Assembly (NCBI GenBank): GCA_964517495.1
Contig: CAZFER010000029.1
Coordinates: 8,654 to 72,653 of the forward strand
From: CAZFER01 sp964517495
Lineage (GTDB): Bacteria; Hinthialibacterota; Hinthialibacteria; Hinthialibacterales; Hinthialibacteraceae
Length of the DNA: 64,000 nucleotides
Reading direction: 5' to 3'
Below, piece after piece: positions 24,903 to 33,761 of the stretch (position 1 is its first letter; each line of letters starts with the position of its first letter). Made by a program: the position numbers and the translations under genes. The notes beneath the pieces are model-generated. The model was not told where the DNA came from. It did no database searches and saw only the letters and a program-made list of their open reading frames with translations.

Positions 24903-25982
24903 ATGAAAACCACATACTCTTTCAAGTTTTCTCAATTTGTTTTAACCTTGGGAATATTCATTTTTATTCCCCTCTGGGAAAGTATGGGAGGCACCGTGAA
25001 CATCGAAAAAACAACCTACAAAGGCTGGGAAAAATGCTATCGCATGACGAATGAAGAGGTGGAACTGATCGTGGTTGCCGACATGGGCCCGCGAATCGTC
25101 TATCTGGGATTGGCCGGTGGAGAGAACCTATTTTACCTCGATGAAAAAGACTTGGGCCTGAAGGAAGCGGAAGAATGGCACTTGATCGGAGGCCACCGCT
25201 TTTGGATCGCTCCCGAGTTGGAGGAATTTACCTATTACCCCGATATGGATGAAGTTAATGTGGAAGTTGAAAAAAATCGCATTACCTTAACGGCTCCACC
25301 TGAAATATTGGATGACAACATTCGTGAACAAGGCCTATCCTTTAATGAAATCGAAAAGCGGCTATACGAGCCCGATTTTCGAAAAGCCTTGCGCGTCCAA
25401 AAACAGATGATCATCACCATGATGGATGATGGTGAAATTATCGTTGAACACCGCGCAACAAACCGCGGAGTGGACCATATCGAAATGGCTCCCTGGGCTT
25501 TGACGGTTATGCAAAAAGGTGGGTTTGTCATTGTTCCCAATCCGCCCTATGCGCCACACGGTCCCGGCCATTTTCTACCTGAGCGTTCATTAATTACCTG
25601 GAGCTACACCGACCTGCGTGATCCCCGCTTGACCTATATGGAGAAATACATCACCCTCCAGCAAGACAGCAGCTTTGATAAGCCCATTAAACTGGGGATT
25701 TCCGATCCACAAGGATGGGTGGCTACTGCCGTGAATGACGTTTTGTTTGTCAAAACCCTGGATTATTTCCCTGAAGAACCATACCCCGATTTAGGCAGTT
25801 CAGTTGAGCTCTTCACCAATCCGGATATCCTCGAGGTGGAATCACTCGGCCCCGAAGTGATCTTGAAACCGAATGACACAACCGCCCATGTTGAACATTG
25901 GCAATTGTTTAAAGCAAGCGATATCACCAATGACGAACAGAGCATTGATCAAACCCTAAGCAAGTTAGGAATCATAGATTAA
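24903..25982 (+). CDS. Secreted DUF4380 family protein
   Basis: 359 residues with a signal peptide (residues ~1-31, FVLTLGIFIFIPLWESMGG). DUF4380 hallmarks: VELIVVADMGPRIVYLGLAGGENLFYL and WHLIGGHRFWIAPELEEFTYYPD; the fold is expected to resemble galactose mutarotase-like beta sandwiches. No enzymatic activity is established for the family. GGAGG precedes the ATG. It follows the M56 gene by 43 bp in the same direction and could belong to the BlaI-controlled operon, which would make it a candidate target of that switch. Confidence 0.8.
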   Translation: MKTTYSFKFSQFVLTLGIFIFIPLWESMGGTVNIEKTTYKGWEKCYRMTNEEVELIVVADMGPRIVYLGLAGGENLFYLDEKDLGLKEAEEWHLIGGHRFWIAPELEEFTYYPDMDEVNVEVEKNRITLTAPPEILDDNIREQGLSFNEIEKRLYEPDFRKALRVQKQMIITMMDDGEIIVEHRATNRGVDHIEMAPWALTVMQKGGFVIVPNPPYAPHGPGHFLPERSLITWSYTDLRDPRLTYMEKYITLQQDSSFDKPIKLGISDPQGWVATAVNDVLFVKTLDYFPEEPYPDLGSSVELFTNPDILEVESLGPEVILKPNDTTAHVEHWQLFKASDITNDEQSIDQTLSKLGIID

Positions 25983-26010
25983 TTGGAATTACCCCCATTT
26001 CCCACAAATA

Positions 26011-26038
26011 GCAACAAGGGGTAGCAACCCCTTGTTGC
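26011..26038 (+). terminator. Hairpin after the DUF4380 gene
   Basis: GCAACAAGGGG (26011-26021), loop of six, CCCCTTGTTGC (26028-26038): 11-bp perfect stem 28 bp after the stop. There is no T-run, so it may protect RNA or be a repeat and not a true intrinsic terminator. Confidence 0.5.
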
Positions 26039-26075
26039 GTAAGGGGAATCGTAAGTGATCAGCCGTTTGAAGTAC

Positions 26076-26110
26076 CATTCCCCCCCCAAGACTGGAAGGG
26101 GCAGGTAGGG
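26076..26110. repeat. Dispersed C/G-tract repeat, copy 2
   Basis: CATTCCCCCCCAAG, then GGAAGGGGCAGGTAGGG, matching the layout of the element at 18811-18850 (C-run, AT spacer, GGGG-AGGTAGG). Confidence 0.45.
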
Positions 26111-26152
26111 TTTATATGAAAACATTGGAAAAATACCTTGTTTAAGCATAAT

Positions 26153-26851
26153 ATGATAAAACTATTTCCCCGATCTTCTTCCCAAAAAGGTGACTCCCAA
26201 ACAATTTGGTTGAAACGAATTAAACGATGGTTTATAGTTTTCATGGTTTTTGCCATGATGATGCTGATGTTGATTATCATCCATCAACCGATATTACTTG
26301 CATTGGGGAAGAATCTTATACATCAATCATCCCTAAAAAAATGTGATGTTATTACGGTATTGGGAGGTGATCCGATTGTCCGGGTGAAAAAAGCCGCACA
26401 GCTTTTTCATGAAGGCCTGGCGAATGAGATACTGCTCTGTGTGCCTATCTCCACACCCGATGATGTTCCCTATCGAGACATCATCTTAATGGAAGGCCGA
26501 ATAACCAAAGGGATATTGAAACATAACAATGTTCCTGAAGATCGACTTCATTGGAGCAATGAAGCCTTTTACAGCACCTATTCTGAAGCGGAATATGTAA
26601 AAAAATGGATGCTGGATAACAATAAGAAAAGCATCATTATTGTTTCCGGCCAGTTTCATTCCAGCCGGGCTTACTGGACCTTTGAACGCATGTTCGAAGA
26701 TACGGACTGTCAACTTTACATTGACTATTCTCCCAATCCTGAATATTCAGAATCCGATTGGTGGCGGCATGAACAAGGTGTCATTGATGTACAGAATGAA
26801 TATTTGAAATGGGGATTCTACCTTTATCATGGTTTGATTTTGGGACGTTAG
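26153..26851 (+). CDS. YdcF/ElyC-family membrane protein (DUF218)
   Basis: 232 residues from ATG 26153 (a TTG at 26138 is an alternative; neither has a strong ribosome site). One transmembrane helix (~25-48), then the DUF218 Rossmann-like domain: CDVITVLGGDPIVRVKKAAQLFHEGLANEILL, NNVPEDRLHWSNEAFYSTYSEAEYVKKWML and KKSIIIVSGQFHSSRAYWTFERMF. The His/Ser in QFHSSRA is the conserved family motif. Members such as ElyC and SanA influence envelope or lipid-carrier metabolism in E. coli, but the reaction is not settled. It converges on flgL 8 bp downstream. Confidence 0.85.
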   Translation: MIKLFPRSSSQKGDSQTIWLKRIKRWFIVFMVFAMMMLMLIIIHQPILLALGKNLIHQSSLKKCDVITVLGGDPIVRVKKAAQLFHEGLANEILLCVPISTPDDVPYRDIILMEGRITKGILKHNNVPEDRLHWSNEAFYSTYSEAEYVKKWMLDNNKKSIIIVSGQFHSSRAYWTFERMFEDTDCQLYIDYSPNPEYSESDWWRHEQGVIDVQNEYLKWGFYLYHGLILGR

Positions 26852-26859
26852 GTGTGTTT

Positions 26860-29595
26860 TTACCTCAGAAAATCAAGCAGGGTTTGTTGAATAAGTCTGG
26901 AACCAACCTGCAGAGTGGCATTAAATGCATTTTGTACTAACGTGAATTCAGACACAGTTTCAGTAAAATCAGCGTCTTCAATTTTCGACAATTCCTGCCT
27001 TAAAAAATCCTCCCCCTCGGTTAGCCGTGCCTCGAAGGCATCCAACCGGTTTAGGCGGGTTCCCAAGATTGTTCGTCGGTCGAGTACCTTCTCCAAGTCC
27101 GTATCCAAATTATCAAGAGATGCCTGGATTCCGTCCGTATCATTCTCCCGCAAAGCGCTCTCCAACAATTGGATACTCCGGAAAATATTTCGCTCTTCCA
27201 CTTCATTAACAGTGCCTTCGGCTTCAATTCCCAATACAGATGCAGTGTCTTGATCACTTGTCACCGGGCTAAACGCATTGGAATCATCTTCATCGACAAA
27301 AGTATATTTACTTATCCCAAGTAATGAGGTAAAACGTGAATTTACATCCGTGCCGGTCGTATCTTTTTCAGGATCGATATAAAGCACATGTCCGTTATAG
27401 TTTCCAGTGATGCTTAACGTACCATCGGTGATCCGGGCTGAAATCAATCCACCACCTGGACCTGATTTACCATCAATGGTGTCAATTCGATTGGCAATAT
27501 CCTCAAGAGTATCCGTTTCATTAACGGCGATGGAATAGGTGTCCATTACGGCACCACTTCCATCCCGTACTTCAATCTCGAATTGCCCTCCATTGGCTAG
27601 GGCAAACTCATCAAACGCCAAATTATTTGGTTGGATGGTCGCATCTGATTGAATACGCGGGGGCGGAGGAGGAGCGTAAAGGCCAAGGTCACGGGCCGTT
27701 GTACCATTTTCGTAATCTTCAATCCTCAGAAATCCATTGTTCCCTGAAGTTGAATAGATATTAATCCCCGTACCTGTATCATTGATTTCCGCTTTAACCC
27801 CAACACTAGTGTTATTGATGGCTTTTATCACATCCCCAATGGTTTCTGCTTCGCGCAAATCCGCAATATCCGATGAACCGTCATTAAATATGGAAATCAC
27901 TCCCTGATTGACGGTAGGGGGAATACCACTGACAGTGGGATCTTCACGGCGAATCCCCAAACTGCCCCCTTCATCAGGATCAACCAACGAACCGGGCAGC
28001 TCATCCAATTTGGTATCGAGAGTTAATGGATCTGTTTTTTCAACTGTAGGTAAACCAGTATTCTCATCGATTGTGACTCGCGATGTAATATCACGGCCAA
28101 AGATCATTCGTGCATTTTCGACTTTGAATTGATCCGTACCCTCCACCGCGGAAATACCAATGCCGGTACCATCGGCATTAATAAAAGCAGTCGCCTTGCC
28201 TTTTAAACTCGGATGATTGTTGATCAATTCCAATAAATCACCCAGTTCTGAGCCGGGAACATCATCTTCATTACCAGTTTCATCGTCAAAGCTATGGCCT
28301 TGAGTCAAGCCACGTAAATCCAGGTTAATAACTTCATCACCGATAGTGATACGAAGGGTTTCCAAGCGTTCGATAAAATCGAGATCTCCATTATCCTTAT
28401 ACGCTTCGTTACCATTTTCATCCACATTGGTGATCGCCAAATTATCCCCAAACGAATCAGATGATAAACTGGAGGGGCCATGATTTGAATCCGCAAACAG
28501 GAATGAGTTATTTTGAACATTGATTCGGCTTCGTTCTGGTGTGGGCGAAACGGTGGGATCGGTAAGCGGATCCTGAGAGGGATAACCCACCGAGAATGAT
28601 CGAAATCCATCTATTCGCCGATACATGCCCAGCGCACCCAAAAGATTTAAACCGAATGGAGGTTGAGGCTCAAAACCAGTTGGCCGTGCTCCATCCGACA
28701 TTTCAATCGCGTCACCACGATGGGATTTTAAAACCAACTGATTTTGTTGGCCGATCGATGCCGTTACTTCTGGCACTTTGGCATTAATTCGCTCCACAAC
28801 GTCTTCCAATGAATCAACCGATAAATCCACTCGTATTTCTTTTCCGTAAATTGAAAAACTCGCATAGTTATTGGGAGAAGGAGAGGGTGAATTATCCGGA
28901 TTGGGTGAACGCTGTGTGTTTGTATCTGGATGACGCTCAGGAATAGGCGGAAGATTGGGAAAATCCGGATGGAGTTTACGTAATTCTTCCGCAAGCGAGG
29001 CGGAAGTATCTTCAAGACGCAGAGAACCGGAGACCTGATTGGGAGTATGCAAAAATGTTTCAAACCCATGCAGATTCATGGTCACATTGGTGCCCTGGCT
29101 TAAGGCGACATTACGTTGAAAATCGTCACCATTATAAATGACCGTATCATCAACACGCTTGAAAGCAATGGTTTGGGTTTCGCTGCCACCAAAAATGTAT
29201 TGCCCATTAAAGTTTGCATTGGCCATATCCATAACCTGCCCATAAAGTTCAGATACCTGATTGGCTAATGACAAGCGCGCTTGGGCGTCAAGATTATTCC
29301 CCCCTTGCACGGCAAGTGTACGAATCTTTTGTATAGCTTCGGTCAGATTTCCCATGGTGGTTTCAGACAATTCAAGGTTGGTACGTGCCCCCCCGATATT
29401 ATCCAGATAATTCCTGCCCTGGTGGATTGATGAACGAAGATTAAGCATATTGGGGAAATCGACTGGATCATCAGCAGGTTGATTGACACGGCGGCCGGTT
29501 GAAAGCTGATTTTGCAACTGGGCAATCCGTTGCATGTTCTGCTGTAAATTAAACATCAAGTTATTGTTTAATAAACTTTGTGTGACTCGAACCAT
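26860..29595 (-). CDS. flgL: Flagellar hook-associated protein 3, greatly enlarged
   Basis: 911 residues against the usual 300-420. The ends are orthodox: MVRVTQSLLNNNLMFNLQQNMQRIAQLQNQLSTGRRVNQPADDP at the N-terminus and LDAFEARLTEGEDFLRQELSKIEDADFTE...LQVGSRLIQQTLLDFL at the C-terminus, which pair as the coiled-coil core. Between ~200 and 800 is inserted a series of beta domains, including flagellin IN-type motifs (FEIEVRDGSGAVMDTYSIAVNETDTLEDIANRID). Pro/Asn/Ser-rich linker near 225-250. It forms the hook-filament junction with FlgK, encoded 44 bp upstream. GAGGAAA precedes the ATG. Confidence 0.9.
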   Translation of the reverse strand: MVRVTQSLLNNNLMFNLQQNMQRIAQLQNQLSTGRRVNQPADDPVDFPNMLNLRSSIHQGRNYLDNIGGARTNLELSETTMGNLTEAIQKIRTLAVQGGNNLDAQARLSLANQVSELYGQVMDMANANFNGQYIFGGSETQTIAFKRVDDTVIYNGDDFQRNVALSQGTNVTMNLHGFETFLHTPNQVSGSLRLEDTSASLAEELRKLHPDFPNLPPIPERHPDTNTQRSPNPDNSPSPSPNNYASFSIYGKEIRVDLSVDSLEDVVERINAKVPEVTASIGQQNQLVLKSHRGDAIEMSDGARPTGFEPQPPFGLNLLGALGMYRRIDGFRSFSVGYPSQDPLTDPTVSPTPERSRINVQNNSFLFADSNHGPSSLSSDSFGDNLAITNVDENGNEAYKDNGDLDFIERLETLRITIGDEVINLDLRGLTQGHSFDDETGNEDDVPGSELGDLLELINNHPSLKGKATAFINADGTGIGISAVEGTDQFKVENARMIFGRDITSRVTIDENTGLPTVEKTDPLTLDTKLDELPGSLVDPDEGGSLGIRREDPTVSGIPPTVNQGVISIFNDGSSDIADLREAETIGDVIKAINNTSVGVKAEINDTGTGINIYSTSGNNGFLRIEDYENGTTARDLGLYAPPPPPRIQSDATIQPNNLAFDEFALANGGQFEIEVRDGSGAVMDTYSIAVNETDTLEDIANRIDTIDGKSGPGGGLISARITDGTLSITGNYNGHVLYIDPEKDTTGTDVNSRFTSLLGISKYTFVDEDDSNAFSPVTSDQDTASVLGIEAEGTVNEVEERNIFRSIQLLESALRENDTDGIQASLDNLDTDLEKVLDRRTILGTRLNRLDAFEARLTEGEDFLRQELSKIEDADFTETVSEFTLVQNAFNATLQVGSRLIQQTLLDFLR

Positions 29596-29639
29596 TGTAT
29601 TTCCTCTAAATCCTCAATCCGGCTCATTTACGGTTTTAT

Positions 29640-32600
29640 TTATGCCCCCAGCTGGTTCACAACCAAATCCAATAAACGATCGACGGTTGTAATAACCCGG
29701 GCAGATGCTTGAAACGCCTGTTGAAAGCGAATGATATTAATTGATTCTTCATCCAACGAAACGCCGGAATTCTGTTCCTGCAGGGTTTCCAATTCCCTCA
29801 ATATTTTTTCATTGGTTTGAAAAAACTGATTGACACGCTGGCCTTCAATTCCTAAACTCGAAACCGTTGAACGGTATGCTTCTCCTAGTGTTTGTCCCTG
29901 TAAAACCTCTTGATTTTCTAAACTAGCCAAAGCCAGCGCCGCTTCATTGTTTCCAACATTTCCATTTGACGAGGCGGCAAGCAAGTTGATATTTTCGAGA
30001 ATGTCGTTATTCACCTCCATCGAACGGCCATCGGTTCCCCGAAACAAGCCATTAATACCACTGGCCGCTAAAAAATGGCTTGTATCACCCGTGAATGAGA
30101 TTTGTTCATTCTGTGAGGTGAATATTTCAAAATCTATATTTTTATTACTTCGTGCGCGTACCATCCCTTCGAGTTTATCCCCAACGGCGATGGTTGAATC
30201 GGCTGCCTGAATGGGGGCATCATCGGTTTGGTTAAGTATGGCACCTTCGGTAAATCCCAAGGCAGATAACAACAGGCTATCATCGCTGCGAAAGGTAAAT
30301 TCAAAACCACGCACCACATCGATTTGCAATTTATTCTGACCTGGATTTTTGGGATCTTTGGCGATCGATGCCAGAATAGGAGCGCCTGCCCCATCTGACG
30401 CTCTATTAATTTGATCGACAATATCCTGCATGGAGAGAACACCACCAACCACAGATGGATCAGCCGAAATAGGAACTTCGAATATATTACTCACCACACC
30501 GGATTCGTTAGTCACAACGAATTCAAAACTCCCTTCGGTGAAGGGCTGATCACCAATCTTCCCATGTCCTTTTATCTCATCAAATCCCATTGCTTTAATG
30601 AGACCGGATGTATCATTTTGAAAGAAAAAAGAACGATGATCGCTCGAGGTGATTTCAAATTCGCCATCACTACCCACATCCACATTTAAATGGCTGTCCA
30701 CTGCTTCAATGGCATCAGCCAAATCCTGGATTGAACTCACCTCTGTGGGAGATATTGAGATGGTGTGAATCGTGGGCATGTTGTTGTTGTCAATTAACAC
30801 CAACTCAAAGTTACCTTCACGTACCACCCCTGGCGGTGGTCCGGGAAAAGCCGGTGAAAAAGGAGGATTCCCTGATCCCATAAAGGAATCCGTGGGTTGC
30901 CCTTCGAACGAGGTGACGGCTTGGGTGACATCTCCCCCAATAAGCGGTGTATTGGGATCCGTCATGGGGAATTCAAACGCTCGAAATAAACCGGACGTGT
31001 CATTTTGTATGGAAAAACTGACTTCCGGATCTTTCGCCTCCAGCTTAAGGACTCGGGCATCCGGATCGCTCTGGCTTGGAACCAGGTTAGCCCGGATTCG
31101 TCCGTCCGTGGCCGATTGAATCGCAGCGGCCAGCTCTTCGATCGTATCCGTGTCAGAAAACGAGACCTCAAAAGGTTGCGCGCCATTTGTGGCCGGGTCG
31201 GAGTCGATGGGGTTGATGGCTCGATCCTTGAGATGCAATTCAAACGTATATGTCCCCGCCGACTCCGCGATGGGAAAGCCTTGTGCCACATTTAAATCCC
31301 CCAACCCTTGATTCAGTTCCGATTCTTCTGCTCCTTGCTCGGCCACCACTTTATTCACATAAACGGGGTCGAAACTGAACGCGGATTGTGCCTGCGAAAC
31401 GACACCATCGCTTCGGTCGATGCGATTCACAATATCGTATAAGTTATCAGTGGTATTGATGGGTACGTCATAGGTGTTAATTGTGTCGTTATCCGCATTG
31501 GCTACACGAATGGAAAATGCACCATCTTGAATGGGAAAAGGCTGATCAGCGGCTGCGGCATCCTGCGCTAAAGTTGGATGGTTGAACAATTTATCCAACG
31601 TCTTATTCGTCACCGGAGAAAATGCGCCTTCCGGTATGTCGAAATGGCTCTTTATCGAGGTGTATCCCTCAATCCCTGTGGCGCCACTGTGGATTTTATT
31701 CACCTCGAATATGATGGCACGGGCTAATGAATCGATCTCATCCTGCAGGAATGGGACAAGCCGGTCCCGTGCATCGAGCGCCGCTCCCAATCGGCCTTTG
31801 GTAATTTTGTCATCAAGGGTATAAACCCCCTTATCTCCTACCCGAATTTGGGTAATTCGAATATTTCCGGATTTTTTCACCTCCTCTAATTTCATGTCGG
31901 TATGATTCACGCCATCAACCAACCGATAACCTGCAACCGCCACACTGATCGCTCCATTTGGCTCCTCTTCTGTGGTGACGGGAATCATCTCAGATAAATC
32001 AGAAAGCAATTTATCCCGCCGATCACGCAAATCATTGGCATTCACTTTCTGCCCGCTTTCCGTCAGCATGATCCGGTGATTCAAGGTTGCAACCTCTTCT
32101 GCCATACGGTTGATTTCATCGACTTGCAGCGAGACTGATTCATTGAGGTCCTCTCGCAACACTTTCAACTGGTCTGATATGGTATTAATGGTCTCCGATA
32201 ACGAGAGCGCATTTTCAACCGCAGCAGTTCGAATCTCAGGTGATTCAGGATTGACAGAAAGTTGATGAAATTCTTGAAAAAAGCGGGAAAGCAGGTTGTT
32301 GATTCCACCGGTTGATGACTGATCGGCGGTCTCTGATATGGGTGCTAATGGATCATTTAAAATCGACTCAATGCGCAAAAAGATGTTGCTGAGTTCTTCA
32401 TTGAAAGCGGTATCACTCTTTGCCCCTCGTATCTGGCCTTCAAGGAACATATCCCGCAGCCGTTCCACATCAATAATATCCACCCCTTGGCCAAACACAC
32501 CTTCAGAAGTGACCAAAGGGTTGGTGGCTTGTTGAATAATGCGCTGACGCGAATACCCTTCAGTGTTCGCGTTGGCAACATTCTGCCCTGTGGTATTCAA

Positions 32601-32663
32601 ACCGGCTTGTGCGGTGTGAATGCCTTGATTACCGATATTGAGAATTCCAAAAAGTGAAACCAT
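29640..32663 (-). CDS. flgK: Flagellar hook-associated protein 1, greatly enlarged
   Basis: 1,007 residues against a usual 450-650. Start chosen at MVSLFGILNIGNQGIHTAQAGLNTTGQNVANANTEGYSRQ, the conserved FlgK beginning; 16 extra codons upstream do not fit the family. The C-terminus SINIIRFQQAFQASARVITTVDRLLDLVVNQL is typical. The central part (~350-850) contains at least four IN-type repeats (SIRVANADNDTINTYDVPI, FELVLIDNNNMPTIHTISI, FEFVVTNESGVVSNIFEVPI). First gene of a flgK-flgL operon; no flgN, flgM or csrA adjacent. The large surface domains may be involved in adhesion or stabilise a thick filament junction (inference). Confidence 0.9.
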   Translation of the reverse strand: MVSLFGILNIGNQGIHTAQAGLNTTGQNVANANTEGYSRQRIIQQATNPLVTSEGVFGQGVDIIDVERLRDMFLEGQIRGAKSDTAFNEELSNIFLRIESILNDPLAPISETADQSSTGGINNLLSRFFQEFHQLSVNPESPEIRTAAVENALSLSETINTISDQLKVLREDLNESVSLQVDEINRMAEEVATLNHRIMLTESGQKVNANDLRDRRDKLLSDLSEMIPVTTEEEPNGAISVAVAGYRLVDGVNHTDMKLEEVKKSGNIRITQIRVGDKGVYTLDDKITKGRLGAALDARDRLVPFLQDEIDSLARAIIFEVNKIHSGATGIEGYTSIKSHFDIPEGAFSPVTNKTLDKLFNHPTLAQDAAAADQPFPIQDGAFSIRVANADNDTINTYDVPINTTDNLYDIVNRIDRSDGVVSQAQSAFSFDPVYVNKVVAEQGAEESELNQGLGDLNVAQGFPIAESAGTYTFELHLKDRAINPIDSDPATNGAQPFEVSFSDTDTIEELAAAIQSATDGRIRANLVPSQSDPDARVLKLEAKDPEVSFSIQNDTSGLFRAFEFPMTDPNTPLIGGDVTQAVTSFEGQPTDSFMGSGNPPFSPAFPGPPPGVVREGNFELVLIDNNNMPTIHTISISPTEVSSIQDLADAIEAVDSHLNVDVGSDGEFEITSSDHRSFFFQNDTSGLIKAMGFDEIKGHGKIGDQPFTEGSFEFVVTNESGVVSNIFEVPISADPSVVGGVLSMQDIVDQINRASDGAGAPILASIAKDPKNPGQNKLQIDVVRGFEFTFRSDDSLLLSALGFTEGAILNQTDDAPIQAADSTIAVGDKLEGMVRARSNKNIDFEIFTSQNEQISFTGDTSHFLAASGINGLFRGTDGRSMEVNNDILENINLLAASSNGNVGNNEAALALASLENQEVLQGQTLGEAYRSTVSSLGIEGQRVNQFFQTNEKILRELETLQEQNSGVSLDEESINIIRFQQAFQASARVITTVDRLLDLVVNQLGA

Positions 32664-32794
32664 GTGCAAACTATTCCGGATTTTCTTACCCCGGATGGTT
32701 TTGACCGGCATTTTTTTCCCGTCCGATACACCATCCTGGATGTTTGAGAATAGTTAATGCAACCGGTGTGCCCATTCTTCAAATACTTTGGAGA

Positions 32795-32811
32795 GCGGGC
32801 ATCCTGCCCGC
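32795..32811. repeat. GCGGGCA-TCC-TGCCCGC palindromic repeat
   Basis: A 7-bp perfect palindrome with a 3-base loop in the flgK-ferritin gap. The same GCGGGCATCCTGCCCGC core is a widespread dispersed repeat in genomes of this general type; only one copy is seen here. Confidence 0.5.
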
Positions 32812-32884
32812 CCCTCACCCCCACAAACCCAACTTCTTCTCATGCACTAATCGGCTTTGTATCCACCCCGGCTGGCAAAGGCAT

Positions 32885-32925
32885 GGGTGCCAAGGGTAAA
32901 ACACCGTTCTTTACCCTTAGCACCC
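32885..32925. repeat. 16-bp inverted repeat around a 9-base loop
   Basis: GGGTGCCAAGGGTAAA (32885-32900) pairs with TTTACCCTTAGCACCC (32910-32925) with one mismatch. No T-run on either strand. It sits 12 bp past the end of the small membrane gene at 32938 and may end that transcript or be a dispersed palindromic element. Confidence 0.6.
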
Positions 32926-32937
32926 AACTCGATTATT

Positions 32938-33093
32938 TTAATCTTTCGTTACAACGTCTGAACCTATTTTTTCGTCCACTTCACCTTTGATTGTCCAGCC
33001 GGTTATTAAGCCGAGGACAAACCATCCCAAGGCTAATATGCCAATGGCGACAATGTTGTCGCCAATGACTCGTATCCAGCGGAGGATATCCAT
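32938..33093 (-). CDS. 51-residue single-pass membrane protein
   Basis: MDILRWIRVIGDNIVAIGILALGWFVLGLITGWTIKG and so on: a short amphipathic start, one transmembrane helix (~13-34) and a charged tail (EVDEKIGSDVVTKD). It begins 17 bp after the ferritin stop on the same strand and could be co-transcribed, though its ribosome site is weak. No family recognised. The balanced hydrophobic profile and position support a real gene moderately. Confidence 0.45.
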   Translation of the reverse strand: MDILRWIRVIGDNIVAIGILALGWFVLGLITGWTIKGEVDEKIGSDVVTKD

Positions 33094-33110
33094 TTACATA
33101 CGGAAATTGT

Positions 33111-33614
33111 TTATTCCGTTGCGGGAGCGCTTCGGCTGCCTAATTCACGGTTAAGCATAAACAATCCACCGGGTGCGCCGTCAATCATACGAAGGTTTTC
33201 AACCACATCAGATACATTGGATTCTTCTTCAACCTGTTCCTGGACAAACCATTGCAAGAAGTTATTCGCTGCATGGTCTTTTTCTTCGATGCTTAAATTG
33301 ACCAGATCATTGATGCATCCGGTTATCTTTTGTTCATGCTTCAGGGAGGCTTCAAAAGCGGCCAAGGGAGAATCCCATTCCTTCTGAGGCATATCGATGG
33401 CACTCAATTCCACGCGTCCGCCACAATCGATGATGAAATTATAAAATTTTATGACATGGGTGAGTTCTTCATGGGCTTGAACCCGCATCCAATTGGCAAA
33501 ACCACGCAAATTTTTGGCCTCGAAATAAGCAGACATGGCAAAATAAAGGTATGAGGAAAAAAGTTCCTCGTTAATCTGCTGATTAAAGGCTTTTTCAATC
33601 TTTTCTTTCATCAT
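33111..33614 (-). CDS. ftnA: Ferritin (non-haem iron storage)
   Basis: 167 residues from the ATG at 33614, chosen because GGAG lies nine bases upstream and because the length equals that of bacterial FtnA; an upstream ATG overlaps the ribosome site. Ferroxidase-site segments: INEELFSSYLYFAMSAYFEAKNL (Glu17), RVQAHEELTHVIKF (Glu and His of the second helix) and VQEQVEEESNV. Oxidises and stores ferrous iron in a 24-mer in the cytoplasm. No Fur-box-like palindrome was recognised upstream. Confidence 0.93.
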   Translation of the reverse strand: MMKEKIEKAFNQQINEELFSSYLYFAMSAYFEAKNLRGFANWMRVQAHEELTHVIKFYNFIIDCGGRVELSAIDMPQKEWDSPLAAFEASLKHEQKITGCINDLVNLSIEEKDHAANNFLQWFVQEQVEEESNVSDVVENLRMIDGAPGGLFMLNRELGSRSAPATE

Positions 33615-33761
33615 ATTAATCATCTCCTTTTCAAATGTTGTTTTTTTCAAACGAAGTTCTTTCACGACTATACAAAAATTATTTTATTCATTATATCAAC
33701 TTTAATCGAAGCCGATAAGCGTATCGATCCATTTAATGAAATGCACATTCAAAATATGAAA

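Noticed and set aside
26011..26038. Hairpin as a riboswitch or attenuator for the YdcF gene
   Set aside because: It is a simple perfect stem close after the DUF4380 stop, with no alternative pairing or start codon nearby; end-of-transcript role is simpler.
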